DNA of 64,000 nt from Pardosa pseudoannulata (Eukaryota; Arthropoda; Arachnida; Araneae; Lycosidae): the NCBI GenBank assembly GCA_032207245.1, contig CM063498.1, positions 60,361,036 through 60,425,035 on the forward strand, read 5' to 3'. Below the pieces are notes generated by a model that searched no databases, was not told where the DNA came from, and worked only from the letters and a program-made list of their open reading frames with translations. Below, one piece after another: positions 37,871 through 50,100 of the stretch. Numbering within the stretch: position 1 is the first letter of the stretch; each line of letters begins with the position of its first letter. The translations under genes were made by a program, and so were the position numbers.

Positions 37871-39379
37871 TACACTCATGTCCATAAATTAAGGATAATT
37901 CAGAATCACACAGAAATTGAGCTCTAAAATAAAAATTTCACCTGTAGAATTATCACACACATCTTGAAGAAGAATATGCAAATTGCAGGAAACCACCAGA
38001 TGGCGCGGATAGTACGTCACAATAACGAGAGTGTATGAAAGGTGTATATAAGGAATGGTAGCAAAGAAGTAAAATTGTTCACAAGCGCTTTAAAAGCCTT
38101 TCAGTGCAATAACCGCATAGTTATGGCACAAAGGAAGCATTTGGATGATTTTTTACGTGGTAGAATTATCGGACGACTGGAATGTGGACGTACTCAGCTG
38201 GAAGTATCCGAGGAACTTGGAATCGCCCAGAGTGTCATCTCCAGGCTTTGGCAACGATTCAAACATGATGGTAATGTGAGTAGATGTTACAGCACAGGTC
38301 GCCCCCGAGTTACTACGCCGAATGATGACCGGTATTTAGCAGTTACTGCCAAAAGAAACAGACGGAGCACAGCATCAGACCTGTCTCGTCAGCTCTCTCC
38401 AGCTACCGGTACGACAGTTTCAAGGCAGACCATGTACAGACGCTTAGGGAACATTGGTCTATATGCTCGTAGGCCTGTCAGATGTGTTCCCCTTACCGCA
38501 ACTCACTGTCGCCTGCGATTATACTGGGCTAGAGAGCATGCATTGTGGACACCGCAACAGTGGTCTTGTGTGATGTTTTCCAACGAGTCCAGGTTCAGTT
38601 TATATTCTGATTCTCGCCGGACTTTCATATGGAGAGCGCCAGGTACCCGTTACCACCAAGAGAACGCCATTGAACGACACAGTTACGGTGGTGCAGGATG
38701 GCTCATTTGGGAAGGAAATATTCTTGGTTCCAGAACTGACCTGCATGTTCAGAGTGTAACGATGACAGGCCACATCTATCAGGATGTCATTCTGGAACAA
38801 CATGTACGTTTGTTTCGGGGCGCCATGGTTCCTGAATTTCTGTATATGGATGACAACGCCCTACCTCACCGTGCAAACATTGTAGACGAATGCCTTCAAT
38901 CGGAGGATATCACCCGTATGGATTGGCCAGCATACTCACCGGACTTGAATCCAATAGAGCATGTGTGGGACATGCTTGGCCGACGAATTGCAGCCCGTCA
39001 ACCCCCTCCCAACTGTCTATCAGAACTTCGGAGGGCATTGTTTGATGAGTGGTGTAATTTTCCCCAAGATTAGATTGATAATCTGATACTCAGCATGCGT
39101 AGGCGTTGTAACGCTTGTATTGCATCGTCCGGGAGACATACTCCGTATTAACCATCATACTAACCATGTTATACTGTTTTCTGTAAATAGGTTCTTTTTT
39201 GAAATTTGCTCCAGGTAGTAAAAATCGCAATTTTTATTAATTATGTCAAACATATAGCATCTTTTTTGCTCTTTAACTTTTGTTTAATAAATAGACTTTA
39301 CAAATAAGTCAAATTTGTTTTGCTTTTGTCTCTTTCATTGCCTGAACTTCATTATCATTAATTTATGGACATGAGTGTA
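37871..39379 (+). mobile_element. Tc1-like element with TA flanks (1.5 kb)
   Basis: The ends are inverted: TACACTCATGTCCATAAATT at 37871 and its reverse complement ending at 39379, with a single mismatch over about 29 bp. The TA at each border is the Tc1/mariner target duplication. It encloses one transposase frame on the + strand and sits inside a hAT-like element (36798-39454), so it inserted later than that element. Confidence 0.92.
38123..39073 (+). pseudogene. Tc1-like transposase, DD34E layout, inactivated
   Basis: The likely start is the ATG at 38123 (MAQRKHLDDF); an upstream in-frame ATG at 38042 adds 27 residues of non-family sequence. Domains: N-terminal paired-like helix-turn-helix (about residues 15-60, LEVSEELGIAQSVISRLWQ), a GRPR hook (GRPRVTT), then the IS630/Tc1 catalytic core. 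The second Asp (38852, in YMDDNALPH) and the Glu (38957, in SPDLNPIEHVW) are 34 residues apart, the Tc1 spacing. The first catalytic Asp, expected in FSDES, is Asn (codon at 38582). A TAG at 39071 interrupts the C-terminus; the same frame then continues for 25 codons of family-like sequence to a TAA at 39149. Two independent lesions make it a pseudogene, although the body is otherwise intact, implying a recent insertion. Confidence 0.92.
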
Positions 39380-39661
39380 CATTTTTATGGTTTTATTATT
39401 TTTGTTGTTGTTTCTCTCTGCACACCCTGCATGAACACCTACCGCACGCCAGTGTTTTACACCTGCTTTTAAAGATTGTTCCGTGTGAATTTTTTTTCAG
39501 CAACTTGAAGTGATAAAATCCAAATTACAACCTTCGTAAAACATGAACGACTAAGGAATATGCTAATACTGTACATTGTAATAGAAACTGCAAGAAGCTT
39601 GAACTACGATGAAATTATTGACTTATTCGTGGATACTAAATATAGGAAAGTACTTTTGTTT

Positions 39662-39699
39662 AAACCTTACCATTTTATATATATGAAATGGTAAGGTTT
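39662..39699. repeat. Hairpin, 14-bp stem
   Basis: AAACCTTACCATTT, a 10-nt loop, AAATGGTAAGGTTT. Confidence 0.85.
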
Positions 39700-39727
39700 T
39701 TACAAAAGTATACAAAAAAGTTTTTAC

Positions 39728-39785
39728 AAAAACATAACAACTTTATGCTTATTATATATAATAAGCATAAAGTTGTTATGTTTTT
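39728..39785. repeat. 58-bp perfect palindrome
   Basis: Two 29-bp arms meet without a spacer at 39756/39757. The left arm starts AAAAACATAACAACTTTATG. It is only 28 bp from the preceding hairpin; TTTTTACAAAA is repeated between the two. Confidence 0.9.
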
Positions 39786-42446
39786 TTTTAGGTTATGAAT
39801 TTATTTTGAATACATTACAAATAGAAAAAACTCGTTTATCTAGTTTCCCTAGAAGATTTCGTGGTACGGACACAAGTCAATTGTTTTTTGCCACGGGAGC
39901 CAAAAGACCTAGTTCCGGCCCTGTAATCTTCTTTAGCTAAGGTGAATATCAGACAAAGATATAAAAAATGTATTCGTAGGGCCTATACGAAAATTTAACC
40001 TATTTAACACTGAGATAAACAACATTAATTGATATTGAAAATGACGTAATGGGATATATCTAAATAAATAGATTTTAAAAAAATGTAAACTTTTCGTAAA
40101 AAAAGTTTGATAATTTCATTCAAGTTACACATCTGGAGCACCTTCTGTGCAGAGGTTTTAGAGACCTTGGTAACTATCTTCTGATTTGTCTCTTAATTTC
40201 TTGCACTGTTCATTTATGAAAGATATGTCCTTATAAAAGGCTCAAAAATCACTTTGACATCCCAGACGGTCGTATAAAGTGTTCAGGTCTCTCTTTAAAG
40301 ATCGATAACAAGACATTGCACTTTAATCTTTAGAGTTCTAAATGTCTAACCTTTTATTATGCATTTAGATACACGTCACTAATTCATTCCTTCGACGAGG
40401 GAATATGCTGATAATACATTATTCTTTAGGAACTCATAATGTTTAAGGGATAAAGTCCTACCTGTAATTGTCTTTGGAGTGGTTAGGCAATCTTGGGTGG
40501 TCGAAGTGAAATCGTTACATTACCCTATTTTTCAAGGGCTTTCCATTATGATTTCAGAGCTGCAATAAATTTACGGCATAATTTAAATAATTTAACGAAA
40601 TCTGTTCTAACTTAAAGTGAGTGCTATCTTTACTTTCATTACACAAACCAATGTTAATATTCAAAAATCAGAAAAGAATTCTCTTCTAAACGCAAAATAT
40701 GTCTGTAGTGTACTAAAATTTGAGAAAGTACAAAATCTTACAGGATTAGATCATACTGCCATTTTAGCAAATGTTAACTGAAAATAAATTGCATATATTT
40801 TATGAATCAAAATTCCACTAAGGAATTTTATGAATCTATCCTATTTTCTGATTCAAAACACTGTTTTAAAATCTCTTGCTGATATGCCAATAACTGTCAT
40901 TTTGGTTTATATCATTACTGATTTTTTTTCTATCAAATTTTAAACATTTTTTAAGTACTAGCAAATTTCAATTTTCAATGTTTATTGTTAAATCATTATA
41001 ATTTAATTGGAAGTGTGGCAATACTTTTATAAATGGAGAATAATGATTAATTTTCGATTTTCATCGATATATTTTATTACATTCGATGACAGGTTCTTGT
41101 TAAATGTCTGTAAACTGGGGGGTGAGAAAGGAATAGAAGATTGACATTGATTGTAAACATTAAAATATTTTAATTCATTACAAATTTTTTATTTTAATGC
41201 ATAATATATCATAAAGAGTTTGTTACTGGAAGTTGTTATCGAAAGGTAAGCTCTTAACGTTAATTTGCTTGTATACCTTTGTTATGAAGTGCCTTGGTAT
41301 AATATTAAATGTAAAAAAAAAACTGATGCATCGAGTTATTTTTAAACAGTTTTGAGTAAGTTTTAATAATTATGTCAGTAATATTTCATTTCATTTTTTA
41401 AACATTATCTTAATACTCCTCACGATCTTTCTTGTACTACATTGGTTGCATTTTGTAAACCATTACCCCCTTTCTCTTTTTTATTCTTTTTTTCATTATC
41501 TGTAGTTCAGTGTCCATTGTCTTGAACTGATTGCTCTATAAGATGAGTGTTAAAGAGTGTATATACGGAAACATCAGTTTTTAACGTTACATGTTTAATG
41601 GTATAATATTAAGGAAGCATTGTTTACAAGAATTGATTTTTGTTGTTGATTACCACTGTTGTTGTTTATATTAATCAGGAATAATGCCGGTTATTATTTT
41701 TGTTATAATTTAATTTTTAAGTGTTTTTCTTTGTTATCTGTTGTTTTTTTCACCATGGTTCATTAATTTATTTTATAATCTTTAAAATTAATTTATGCAT
41801 AAAAGCTTTTGTTTATAGATCGCCTTTCCCCGATGATGCAGCTTTGGTAGTTATAGACTTTTGTTTACTTGGAAATTTCCTAATTGGTATTCAATTAAGT
41901 TTATTTAAAACAACGTTAAAGAATTTAATAAATAATGTTTTTTGATTTTTAAAGTTCAGTAATATTCTAAAACTGATTGCTAAGTGTTATCAACATTCAC
42001 ATGTTAAAGTACCAGGTTATAATTAACGCTTCTATTTTCTGCCACTTATAATGTCAATGGCAAAACATGTCATCTAACTGAACTTTTTATAAATATATTT
42101 TTTATTTTAAAGTTACTTTCCGGCTCTAATTTTACTGTATTTATAAATAACTATTTTAGTTGTGAAGCTATTTCTCATTCATTTTGTCTTCTTTATGTCA
42201 GTTTTTTTTAATTATTTTTTAATTTGATACTTTTAAATCTATTTTCCTAATTTCAATCAAATTTGAATAATGCCAATTTGTTGTTAAGCTAATAAAAGAT
42301 TTGTGGATATATGAACTCATTTTGTAATTTTCCTCCCAATGCTTATTAAAATTAATTTCATTATTTTGGAGGTTTGGAGGTAAATTCTCTATCTATTTGA
42401 ATTTTGTAAGTGTTTTCCTGTTGTTTCTAAATTATTTCTGCCTTAT

Positions 42447-42482
<36 letters not shown>

Positions 42483-43788
42483 TGACAAGATTATGACAAT
42501 TGATATCTGTATTCATGTTACTTGTGATTAAAATATTCGTGTTTACTTCTTCATAAATAATTATTTTAAAGTTTGAAAGGATTTTTTTCTTTTATTCACA
42601 TAAATAACAAGTGATAGTTTAGGGATTATATGATTATGAATTTAAGTTTTGTGTTCGATTAAATACCTTAAAAATTATTTTCTCTGTTCTGTACTTGAGG
42701 TAGTTAATTTTAAATATGAAAAATATTTTGAGGCATGTTTATTTGTAATATATTTTAAAATAAGTGATGTTAGTGTTATTAAAGCTTTCCTCTTGGTCTT
42801 TAATTTTTAAAAATCTCATTATTTATTAGAAAAACTACTAAAATATCCACTTCATCTATATAAATTTTTAAAAATTTAAAAAAACCTGATTTTACAGGAA
42901 CTCTTTTGAGAATTGAATATTTTAAAAATAATTAATGCTATCTCTTGCTTTTTTCCCCTCTTTTGTGGTTTGTACAAATTATTCACAAATTACCAATATT
43001 TATTGTTTAATGTAACTGAACTAGAACTAATAACATAAAAATTTCTTTAAAATTATTTTCTTGTAACTTTTATATGTCCTTTTAGTTTATATTCCTTTTT
43101 GATATAAACTAGTCAATTATTCTATTTTTAGAAATTCTTATTTTATTGAATAAACTTTATTTTCAGTAAAAGTATTCAAAGGCTTAAAGCAAATATGGAA
43201 TAAGAATTGCATACAATTTTTTAAATATATAATATTACTATAGACACAATATTATGAATTAGGAATTGAAAATAAATGAAAAAAATGATCTTCAAAATAA
43301 TTATTTATTTTAAAAATTTTTAAATTTAAGGAATTAAAATTATAGCAAGTTAAATTATAGTTACAAGTGTCACCTATTTTTAGTTGCTTGCTTTGTTTGA
43401 CTATTCTTACTTTAAATAATTCTTGCTATGTCAAGTATTAAAATTAAACTGCTTATCCTGTTTTTTTTTTATTTGCATGATATAATGGGTTTTTTTTCAT
43501 TTTTTTTTTCTTTTCAAGGAAAAGTTTCTCAAAAGTAATTAACTGAAGCAAAAAACTTTCTGTTAAAAACCTTATTTCTAAGACAGTCTTTGGGAAGTGT
43601 CATCTTCAGTGATGTAAACAGTATCAATATTCCTTGAAGCAACATCCATTATATGATTTAGAGATCGCTTATTTCTTACTTGGATCTCCAATCACATTAA
43701 ATAGAGTTGAATGTGAAGATGATGTGCATGTGTGTTAGAGGGTATAGTACCATGGGTCACTGTCAAAATAATATGGTATAGCATATAA

Positions 43789-44192
43789 CAAGGCTGTCCA
43801 ACTGCAAAGAGCCCACGGGCCAGAATTCTGGTCACTGATCACCTGGTGGGCCACAGTTTGAAAAAGATGAACAACCTCTTACCTCTTATACAATAACAAT
43901 TAATAGTTGAATTATTAATTATAAAACAATGGAACAGGAGGATTATAAAACAAGTTGCTAACATTTTAATGAGAAAACTGAGGCTAATCAGCCTTCTTTA
44001 CAAGGGAGGAATGTCAACATTGTTGCCAGACAAAGAACTTGCAGTCCTCGGCTTGATCAAGAATGGTAGTCTCCGATGCTTCTTGATACCATAAAATTTC
44101 AAAAAAAGAAATATGCTGAATAAGAATTTGGGCCGCACAATATGTGTTGACGAGCTGCATGTGGCCCATGGGCCGCCAGTTGGACAGCCTTG
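43789..44192. mobile_element. 404-bp hAT MITE
   Basis: CAAGGCTGTCCAACTG at the left, inverted at the right (CAGTTGGACAGCCTTG). Exact 8-bp target duplications GCATATAA lie at 43781-43788 and 44193-44200. Subterminal GCCCACGGGCC and GGCCCATGGGCC are near-palindromes. It lies about 2.8 kb upstream of the first ZSWIM8 coding exon. A 60-codon antisense frame inside is not recognised. Confidence 0.9.
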
Positions 44193-44200
44193 GCATATAA

Positions 44201-45674
44201 TATTGCTAGAATTTCACATAAATGCAGGGAACTGGTTATAAGAAATTGGTTCTCCTGACATACTGCTTGTAATAAAACCTGATTTTAAAGAGGCTTCATT
44301 CCCCAAACATATTTTTCTGCTAGTATTATTAAATTTCTTACAGCTTACAAATAGTGGAAAAGTACTTCTGATTGTGATATTTTAATGAGATTTTGCTGTT
44401 ATTACACATTTGCAAACTTGTTTTCTTAGTTCTGCTCTTATTGAAAGAAACTTCCTCAGATTGTTTATTTCGATATACAGTGTTAAAAAATATTAATTAT
44501 GCAGCAAATTGTGCTATAAATGAAACATATATTTTATTTTATTAAAGTAAAAACTAAATTGTAATTTTGCATTTTTATTTTATAATTAATTTTTTCATTA
44601 CATATTGAAATTATTTTACTTTTAAAAACTTTTATTAAAGCTTAGTGTGCAGTGTAATAAAAAAATTATATAAAACATACAATGAAAATTTAAACTTTTA
44701 TTCAACTCTTTCCATTTTTGCAAGTCATTTTTCATTTTTTGCCTGTTTTTTTTATCTACTTTTTGCCACTATATGATCAAAAATTAATTTTTGCTGGTAA
44801 AAGAAAGCCCAGACCTGACCTACACATAACATTTCTGCCCAATAGCCATTTAAAAGGTGACTTTCTTTTCAGTATACTATTAATTATATAAATATTACAG
44901 GTTAAACTTCAGTGGTATTAAAGTCATACAGTAAGCTTATTACAAAATTTTTCTATTGATTTTCACCAAGATAAATCATTACTATTGATTTTCAATGAGA
45001 ACTTTACTTGTTAGAATTCTTCAGTTTAGTTGAGCATAGAAGAAAAAAAAACTTATTTTCTTTAACCATCTTTTAATAATATTTCCTTTTATAAATGTAC
45101 AAGAAGTGGAAAAATTCAATGGGGGAATAGAATTCCTCTGTCCTTTTTTGTGTAGAGTTTGGACAGTAGCAAAATGGTATAGGGAAAGAATAAGCCGATG
45201 TTTTTGCAGTAGGCCGAAGAATAGCAGGCCAGTATAATTTGTTCTAAAAGTTAAACAATTATAAAAAATATATTCATATCCATTCGTGTTTAATACACAA
45301 CACTCTGAATCAACTATGCTCTTCAGTAGACATTTTGGGTTAAAATAATATTTTTTGAATATCCACAAAATAACCTGAACAAGCATTAGAAATATGTTGT
45401 GTTTTAATAATTTCACCTTTATTTACATTGGCACTTGTCTGCCATCTTATGTGAAGTGAGTAATACTAATCTTGTGCTGAAAAAGAAAGGCACTAAAAAG
45501 AGCTTAAAATGAAAATTATCTTAAATGCAAGCTAGAATTCACCTATGTAGATTCTTCTAGTTATTAGAGGGAAAAACATATATATATATATGTTTCCCAA
45601 TATGAAATAAAACCATTATTATGTATATAAATAAACCAGAGTGGAAAGTAATTAGCACTGTAATTGAATTGTAG
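44201..45674. other. AT-rich intergenic upstream of ZSWIM8
   Basis: A 131-codon antisense frame at 45021-45416 is Phe/Leu-rich and family-less. No promoter could be defined. Confidence 0.5.
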
Positions 45675-45688
45675 ATTTTTGTTATTGC

Positions 45689-45812
45689 CAAACAATGGGC
45701 GAATGGTTAGGGTGCTTGTTTGTAGCCATTTGGAATCGGCTTATAGCAGTAGGTCCCGGTCTCATTAGCCCTCATGTTGCAAAAAGTAGACCGTAGCGCT
45801 CCAAACCAAACC
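45689..45812 (+). repeat. tRNA-derived SINE with internal deletion and exact 14-bp TSD
   Basis: Starts CAAACAATGGGCGAATGGTT, skips the B-box part, and continues TTTGTAGCCATTTGGAATCG to AGTAGGTCCCGGTCTCATTA and (CCAAA)n. ATTTTTGTTATTGC flanks it on both sides (45675-45688 and 45813-45826). Confidence 0.92.
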
Positions 45813-45826
45813 ATTTTTGTTATTGC

Positions 45827-46979
45827 AATTTATATTATATAAATATCACAGTTTTAAAAATTTGTAATGAGCCGGAGTTAACCTGTAACTTGTAGTATAA
45901 TATCCTGAGCAGGTTTAACAAATCAGCAAACTTATTTTAATCATAAAATTTAAGTTTTTTTTTTTTTCCCCAAGAAAATTTCAGAATTTGACACAAAATT
46001 TTATTTTTAATATTTATATACACTTATTATTTTAGACTAATTTTATATTATGTAATCTTTCTACTAACGATAGTTTTATATATTTTCTTTAATAGCCAAT
46101 AATGTCGTGTAGGTTTTATTTTAAATAATATTCTCTAGAGCTGTTTTATATAGTTACTTTGCATTAAAGTATTTGAAAATGATATTGAGTAAATAATTTT
46201 ATAACTTATTGGCAAAGTGAATAATTGTTAACAAGATGCTTTTATGTATTTTCATTCTTTTTTTTTTTTTTTTTAATGTTTTGTATCCTGCATAACATCT
46301 AAAATATTAAGGTCTTCTAAGTATTCATATTCTTTATTACATTCCCTTTATTTTTTCAGAAAAGTGATATGCTTAAGTGATATCAAAATCATTATTTTAT
46401 CTGCTACTTACATAAATTGTAAAGAAATAGTATATTATTCAGTGTTAAACATTTACTGTTAAAGTTATTGATTAACTAGATATATACAAAATTTAATTGT
46501 GCTGTACAGCAATATTTTAAGATTGCGATTGAAATATTTATTCTAACTTAACTTATGTTAACTGATGTTGTTTTAAAATTTGTTTAATTTCTATATCAGA
46601 AAAAAAACTTATTAATCTTTCATTTTTATTTATTTTTTTTTTCTCATTTAGGGACAGGACCATGCAAGTATTTTCTATTCTGCAAAAATCTGAATTACTT
46701 TTGCCATTTAAAGTCTCAGTTTTCAGTGGATTTAGTAGCCGTGACCTTGCTCTAAAATTTTAACTATTTAATAGCAAATACTTAAATAAAATAATACATT
46801 TTATTTCTATTCAAGTGCCTGTTAAGATTTTAATAAACTGTGAAATAGAATAACAGCCATATATTGGCTAAAGAGACCTCACCCAGCTGATGGTCAACTC
46901 TTTTCAGTGGGGGGCATAGTACGGCATAAATCTGTCTGAACTAGAGTTACTGAGTGCAAGGCCTGAAGAGGCTGGTGGA
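45827..46979 (+). other. Region upstream of the ZSWIM8 start (5' UTR or intron)
   Basis: T-tracts at 45957-45968 and 46258-46274. Acceptor-like CTCATTTAG at 46642-46650 and TTTTCAG at 46901-46907. Nothing decides which belongs to the transcript. Confidence 0.4.
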
Positions 46980-47157
46980 ATGTTTGATTGGGATGAAGGT
47001 GACAGATTTTCATTTGAGGACAGCGACCGATTTGAAGAGGATTCTTTATGCTCATGGATCAGTGAGCCAGAGAGCTCCTGTAATAATTGGCGGGGATGGA
47101 AGAAGCAGAATGGAAATAACTGTGGAGCATACCATGTACCCCATTCAAAAAACAAAG
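46980..47157 (+). CDS. ZSWIM8: ZSWIM8 coding exon 1
   Basis: Encodes residues 1-59 plus one base (phase 1 at the donor). The acidic, aromatic segment MFDWDEGDRFSFEDSDRF leads into the conserved NWRGWKKQ. The donor is AAAG|GTATTT. Codons are open back to the TAG at 46917 with no other ATG, so 46980 is the start. A pyrimidine-rich stretch ending in TTTTCAG at 46901-46907 could be the acceptor of this exon, making 46908-46979 5' UTR. Confidence 0.9.
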
Positions 47158-50100
47158 GTATTTATTTCCAGGACATCATTTTCAAAGGGCTAGTAGATAA
47201 TTTTATCTGATTGTCAGTATTTTTTTCTTGCACTTAAAATATCATTGACATATAATTCTTATTTTTTACGTCAAATTTAAAATCAGAATTATTTAAAACA
47301 TTTTAACATTTCTAGATTAGTTATGCATATTGAATGTTTTGATTTGGGATTAAAAATTTTTAAATGTACTGTCCTTCTTTAGTCTAAAAATTTTGTTTCA
47401 TTAATAATTGTATATATGTCAACTATAAGAAACTCAAGTTTATGTTTATTATTGCTTTCCTTTCATTATTTTTTACTTTAAAAGTTAGTATTTATATTGA
47501 TTACAAGGTGTTGATATTGTGTATATGTATTGTGGGTTTAACCACTTACCTTCAGGAATCAATTTAGACTAAAATGTATTTAGTTATAAATATATGCTAT
47601 AATTTTAAATTTTTGAAAATTTACTACTTTATAAAAATAGAAGCTAGATTTTTTTTTTTTTTTTTTTTTATTAGGCAGCTAAGTCTTAACTAGGAATCTG
47701 TTGCTTATAGTCAGAAGTATTTATTCATGCTATTTAATACACTTATGTATTCATGTTCCATTTATGTATAATACCTATCTTTAATCAGTCTTCCTTTTTT
47801 CATCATTCAATTTTATAGTCTTCCTTAAAATGTATTTTAAATTCAAAAATTATTCCCTACCTTCTCAGAAAAAGCTATAAATTTGTTATATTTTATAGTT
47901 TTCTCTAGTATTTCATTTATATTGTTGATGTATCTAGTAAAAATGATTTATAACATTCTTCTACATTCAGTCAGCAGGAACTCAAATATTATTTTCAGGG
48001 GTATTAAAGGTTTTATTATGTATTGAAAAATAATTATTTTGTCTAACAGTTATTTTTGTTGTCTTTTGTAAAGGTTTTACTTATAAATGCCATTTTTAAT
48101 ACAACCAAAACTTTAATTTACTGATATTGTATTTTTGCATATTTAAAATTTTTCTGCATTCTTTCTAGTTGTATGATATGAAAAGTATACAGTTATGTTT
48201 CTGATAATAACTTTGTATTAAAGAAAGTCAGCTAATCAAAAAAAAAAAAAAAAAAATTACATAACATTAAAGTTCTGATATACATAATTTTGGACTTGGT
48301 AGTTTATCTTTTAATAGCTTTAAAAATAACTTTAACCATAAAATATTCACAGGATACTTTTGTTTCCTTTTTTGTTACGGGGAAGTATTCTAACTTAAAA
48401 AAAATTCTATTCATAAATTAATCTTTTATGTATGTCTTAGATATACCCCCTGGTCCTAACAGTCTTCATAGAACATCTGAAGACTACAATTCTGCTCTTC
48501 CATCTGCAAGTCTTACTCAGGTGTCCCAATCTGCTACTTCTGGTCAGTCTTTATCAATTTTTTTACTCTTAATTTTCCTTAACTATACACTTTCGTTCTT
48601 AGCATTTCCTTTTCTCTTTCTGGGACACTCTCTAACCTTTCTTTCTGTTTCATATTTCTGCCTTTTAATTCATATGGTGTATTTCTTATTTCAGAATTAG
48701 ATCTTTTGTTATATATTTTTTATTCAATTCTCTTTCTCTTTCTAAATTCATCCCTTTTTTTATTAGATTCAGCTTTAACTATTATAAAATGGCGTACTGT
48801 AGTAGTTGATTTGAATTTTGTTAAACAAATTGAATAAAATTTAGAAATTTATTTTAAGGCATACAGTAAATTGCCTGCTAGTAGATACTAGAAATAAATA
48901 TTCAAAATTTTGCCTGTAAGGAAGGCATGTCAAGCTACTATTTGAGTGTTTACCTTTTTTGCTTTCTTGTACATGATTCATTTATTTGTAATTAAATTTC
49001 CTAATGTGTAAAATTCAGTTGCATGTAAAGTAGAAAAGCTGCTAATACTGTCAATATTGGGACATTTATTGAGCCATTTAATGTTTATCAAACCCTTTGT
49101 AAATTATATGTGTGTGTATGCCTGTACACATGTTTTAAGATGATTACAAATCTCCTTTGAAATATATGAAACAATTTGCAAAATTGTATGGCTTACTCTG
49201 TTGCAAACAGTTTTATCTACTTTTAGCAACTTAAGAGTGATATTTCATTTATCAGCTAGCCGTTCCATCAACTATGCATTTATAATTTTTAGCTTCCTTT
49301 AGCTAACTCTGCAGTCAGAATTCTAAATGCTGGAAAATTCTAGATAAATTTCCTGCAGAATTTTATCTTTTCAATTGTGTAATATTTTTTGATTAATGAT
49401 TTTCTTGATATTTCCTTTTATTGGTTGGAAACTTTGAAATTATATTTAATACACAATAACACGGTTGATAAGAACCATTTTCGTTTCAATAGCACAATAT
49501 ACTTACCCATCAGCATTCAGCTGTTCAATAGATTTGATGACCATCTTATTATGGGAACACTATAGAGATGGTCTATATTACTTGCCACAAGGATATAAAT
49601 ATATCTTGTTTTAATTTCTGATCAATTTAAAAAGTCAATTTTTTATGTATTTTATTTATTTTGTGGGTTGATCACATCATTGGAAAATTGTCTTCTTTTG
49701 AACAAGATTTTTTTTTTCTCTTTTAAATCAGTTATTTGAATGAAAAGTTTTCTATATGAATATATTTTTAAAAATGTTCAATGTCAAGGGCATTTTTAAA
49801 ATAATTTTTTTATATCTAAATAATAGAAAGCTCTCTACAGTGGATAGCTTATAAGAAATATTAACTATATTATAGCTATTAATAATGTTTGAAAACAGAA
49901 TAATTCAAGCTGTGGTGGTAATTTTTTATTTAGGACTAACAAAAGAAAATTAAAAGAATTTGTTTTTTATAAAATGGCACTATAATAAAAAGTTAATTTT
50001 GGCTTAAGTATAAGAATGTAAGCTCTTAACTACCCATAGTCATAGGAATTACAATTTATTGAAATGAGATTATTTTCACTTGTTCCAACCTTCGGGATAT

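Larger units (their letters stand above)
36798..39454. mobile_element. hAT-like nonautonomous element split by the Tc1-like insertion
   Basis: The left end CAGTGGCGTGCGGT at 36798 is inverted at the right end (ACCGCACGCCAGTG, ending 39454). Exact 8-bp duplications TTTTACAC lie at 36790-36797 and 39455-39462. Inner matches (CACACCCTG near both ends) extend the TIR loosely. Without the nested insert it is about 1.15 kb. No hAT transposase frame was seen; the short frames at 37570-37875 look like noise. Confidence 0.85.
39463..43780. other. AT-rich intergenic, two hairpins, no gene seen
   Basis: Apart from the hairpins at 39662-39785 and a (TA)n run at 42446-42483 only short frames are present. 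Confidence 0.55.

Noticed and set aside
38042..38122. Upstream ATG for the Tc1-like transposase
   Set aside because: The extra 27 residues do not resemble the family; the MAQRKH start fits the usual N-terminus.
45021..45416. 131-codon antisense frame
   Set aside because: Low-complexity Phe/Leu-rich translation of AT-rich DNA with no motif.
46917..46979. ZSWIM8 start upstream of 46980
   Set aside because: The upstream frame has no ATG between the TAG at 46917 and 46980.
48520..48523. CAG|GTGTCC as the donor of ZSWIM8 exon 2
   Set aside because: It leaves phase 0, which puts exon 3 out of frame; the TCTG|GTCAGT donor keeps the frame.
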